Source: Acidobacteriota bacterium
GTDB taxonomy: Bacteria > Acidobacteriota > Vicinamibacteria > Vicinamibacterales > Vicinamibacteraceae
NCBI GenBank assembly: GCA_013695405.1
Contig: JACDAO010000317.1
Coordinates: 1 to 6,841, forward strand
DNA length: 6,841 nucleotides
Direction of reading: 5' to 3'
Numbering within the stretch: the stretch's first letter is position 1; every line of letters begins with the position of its first letter. Under the pieces are notes generated by a model. It was not told the DNA's origin, did no database searches, and saw only the letters and a list, made by a program, of their open reading frames with translations. Position numbers and translations under genes: made by a program. Positions 6,234 through 6,841 of the stretch are shown piece after piece.

Positions 6234-6270
6234 GACGGCTGGTTACCGCCGATTTGCCGGTCGAGCCGTC
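6234..6270. promoter_or_regulatory. Inverted repeat in the divergent intergenic region
   Basis: GACGGCT (6234-6240) and AGCCGTC (6264-6270) are perfect complements separated by 23 bases. They lie in the 72-base gap between two divergent genes. This could be a regulator site or a weak hairpin in the leader of the zinc-ribbon gene. A 7-bp match in GC-rich DNA may also be chance. No convincing -35/-10 pair was found for either gene. Confidence 0.3.
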
Positions 6271-6275
6271 CCTGT

Positions 6276-6282
6276 GAGAAGG
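6276..6282 (+). promoter_or_regulatory. Ribosome binding site of the zinc-ribbon protein gene
   Basis: GAGAAGG lies just upstream of two possible starts. ATG 6285 leaves only 2 bases after the AAGG core, or 6 after GAG. In-frame GTG 6291 leaves 8 bases after AAGG, which is better spacing. The start is therefore ambiguous by two codons. Confidence 0.6.
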
Positions 6283-6284
6283 TC

Positions 6285-6841
6285 ATGCCTGTGATCCCAG
6301 TCCTCGATCAGCTTCGACGTCTACAGGATCTCGAGCAGGAGATGGCCGCCCTGCAGGTCCAACTCGACGCCGTCGATGCCCACCGGCGCGAGATCGAAAC
6401 GCCAGTGACCGAAGCGCAGGCGACGCTGGACCGATTGCGGGGGACCATCGACCAGCAGCAGGCGGCCAGACGCGAAGGCGACCGCGACGTGTCGGCGATC
6501 CAGTCGCGCCTCGACAAGTTCCGAAAGCAACTGATGACCGTGACCAACGGTCGCGAGTACGAAGCGGTCCAGCACGAGATCGCCGGCGCCGAAGCGGACC
6601 TCAAGGTTCGCGAGGACCAGGTCATCACCCTGCTGTTCGAACTCGACGACCTGGTGCCGCAGGCCGATGCGGCGCGCGGTGTGCTGGCCGAGCAGCGGGC
6701 GATCGCCGAGCAGGCGGTGGTCACCCTGGATGACGACACCGGGCACCAGCGGGAGGCGTTGGTCGCTGCCGAACGCAACGTCGTCGAGGTGCGCGCCGCG
6801 CTCGGCGCCGCCGACCGTGTCGCCCTGGCCACGTATGACCG
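6285..6841 (+). CDS. C4-type zinc-ribbon coiled-coil protein (DUF164/CT398-like), N-terminal part
   Basis: The frame from ATG 6285 stays open to the window edge, giving 185 complete codons and no stop. Most of the visible protein should be a long antiparallel coiled coil: it is rich in Leu, Gln, Glu and Arg with heptad spacing, beginning IPVLDQLRRLQDLEQEMAAL. The central motif KQLMTVTNGREYEAVQHEI (about 85-103) is the family hallmark, matching the usual K..L..VK-NREYEALQHEI hairpin tip. Family members end in a zinc ribbon with four cysteines, which would lie beyond the right edge. The function is poorly defined; the chlamydial relative CT398 (CdsZ) is linked to secretion and sigma-54 partners. 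The next residues (ADRVALATYDR) match the linker that normally precedes the ribbon. It is transcribed divergently from the reductase gene. Confidence 0.9.
   Translation, partial: MPVIPVLDQLRRLQDLEQEMAALQVQLDAVDAHRREIETPVTEAQATLDRLRGTIDQQQAARREGDRDVSAIQSRLDKFRKQLMTVTNGREYEAVQHEIAGAEADLKVREDQVITLLFELDDLVPQADAARGVLAEQRAIAEQAVVTLDDDTGHQREALVAAERNVVEVRAALGAADRVALATYD

Overview
The window is GC-rich DNA, most likely from an acidobacterium of the Vicinamibacteria type. This is inferred from three things: the remnant of a von Willebrand A protein of the kind that is very common in Acidobacteriota, a YpdA-type flavoprotein beside a C4-type zinc-ribbon coiled-coil gene, and strongly G/C-biased third codon positions. 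No 16S rRNA or other decisive marker is present, so the taxonomy is tentative.

Layout from left to right. Positions 72-510 (minus strand) hold a broken, C-terminally truncated VWA-domain gene whose recognisable blocks lie in three reading frames. A weak small plus-strand ORF (517-723) follows, then a short tandem repeat (786-806). A perfectly folding tRNA with anticodon CAT (830-902) comes next; it is probably the isoleucine-2 tRNA, though elongator Met is possible. The 388 bases after it contain no convincing gene. They hold copies of sequence resembling the tRNA T-arm/3' end and many small palindromes. A 51-residue protein with two membrane segments (1291-1446) is followed by two overlapping half-size ABC exporter genes (1543-3363 and 3347-5161). 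Convergent to these is a YpdA-like FAD/NAD(P)H reductase (5181-6212, minus). Divergent from that gene is the start of a zinc-ribbon coiled-coil protein (6285 onward), cut by the right edge.

How the genes fit together. The two ABC proteins are each a membrane domain fused to an ATPase, overlap by 17 bases and are similar but not identical, so they most likely form one heterodimeric exporter of unknown substrate. The second carries an altered ABC signature (VSFGQ). The small membrane protein just upstream may be co-transcribed, but no functional link can be shown. The reductase and the zinc-ribbon gene appear to be independent housekeeping or redox genes with no visible tie to the exporter.

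I found no clearly new multi-gene system. The items most worth a second look are the tRNA-adjacent repeat tract, the altered signature in the second ABC protein, the missing active-site-region cysteine in the YpdA homologue, and the decayed VWA gene.
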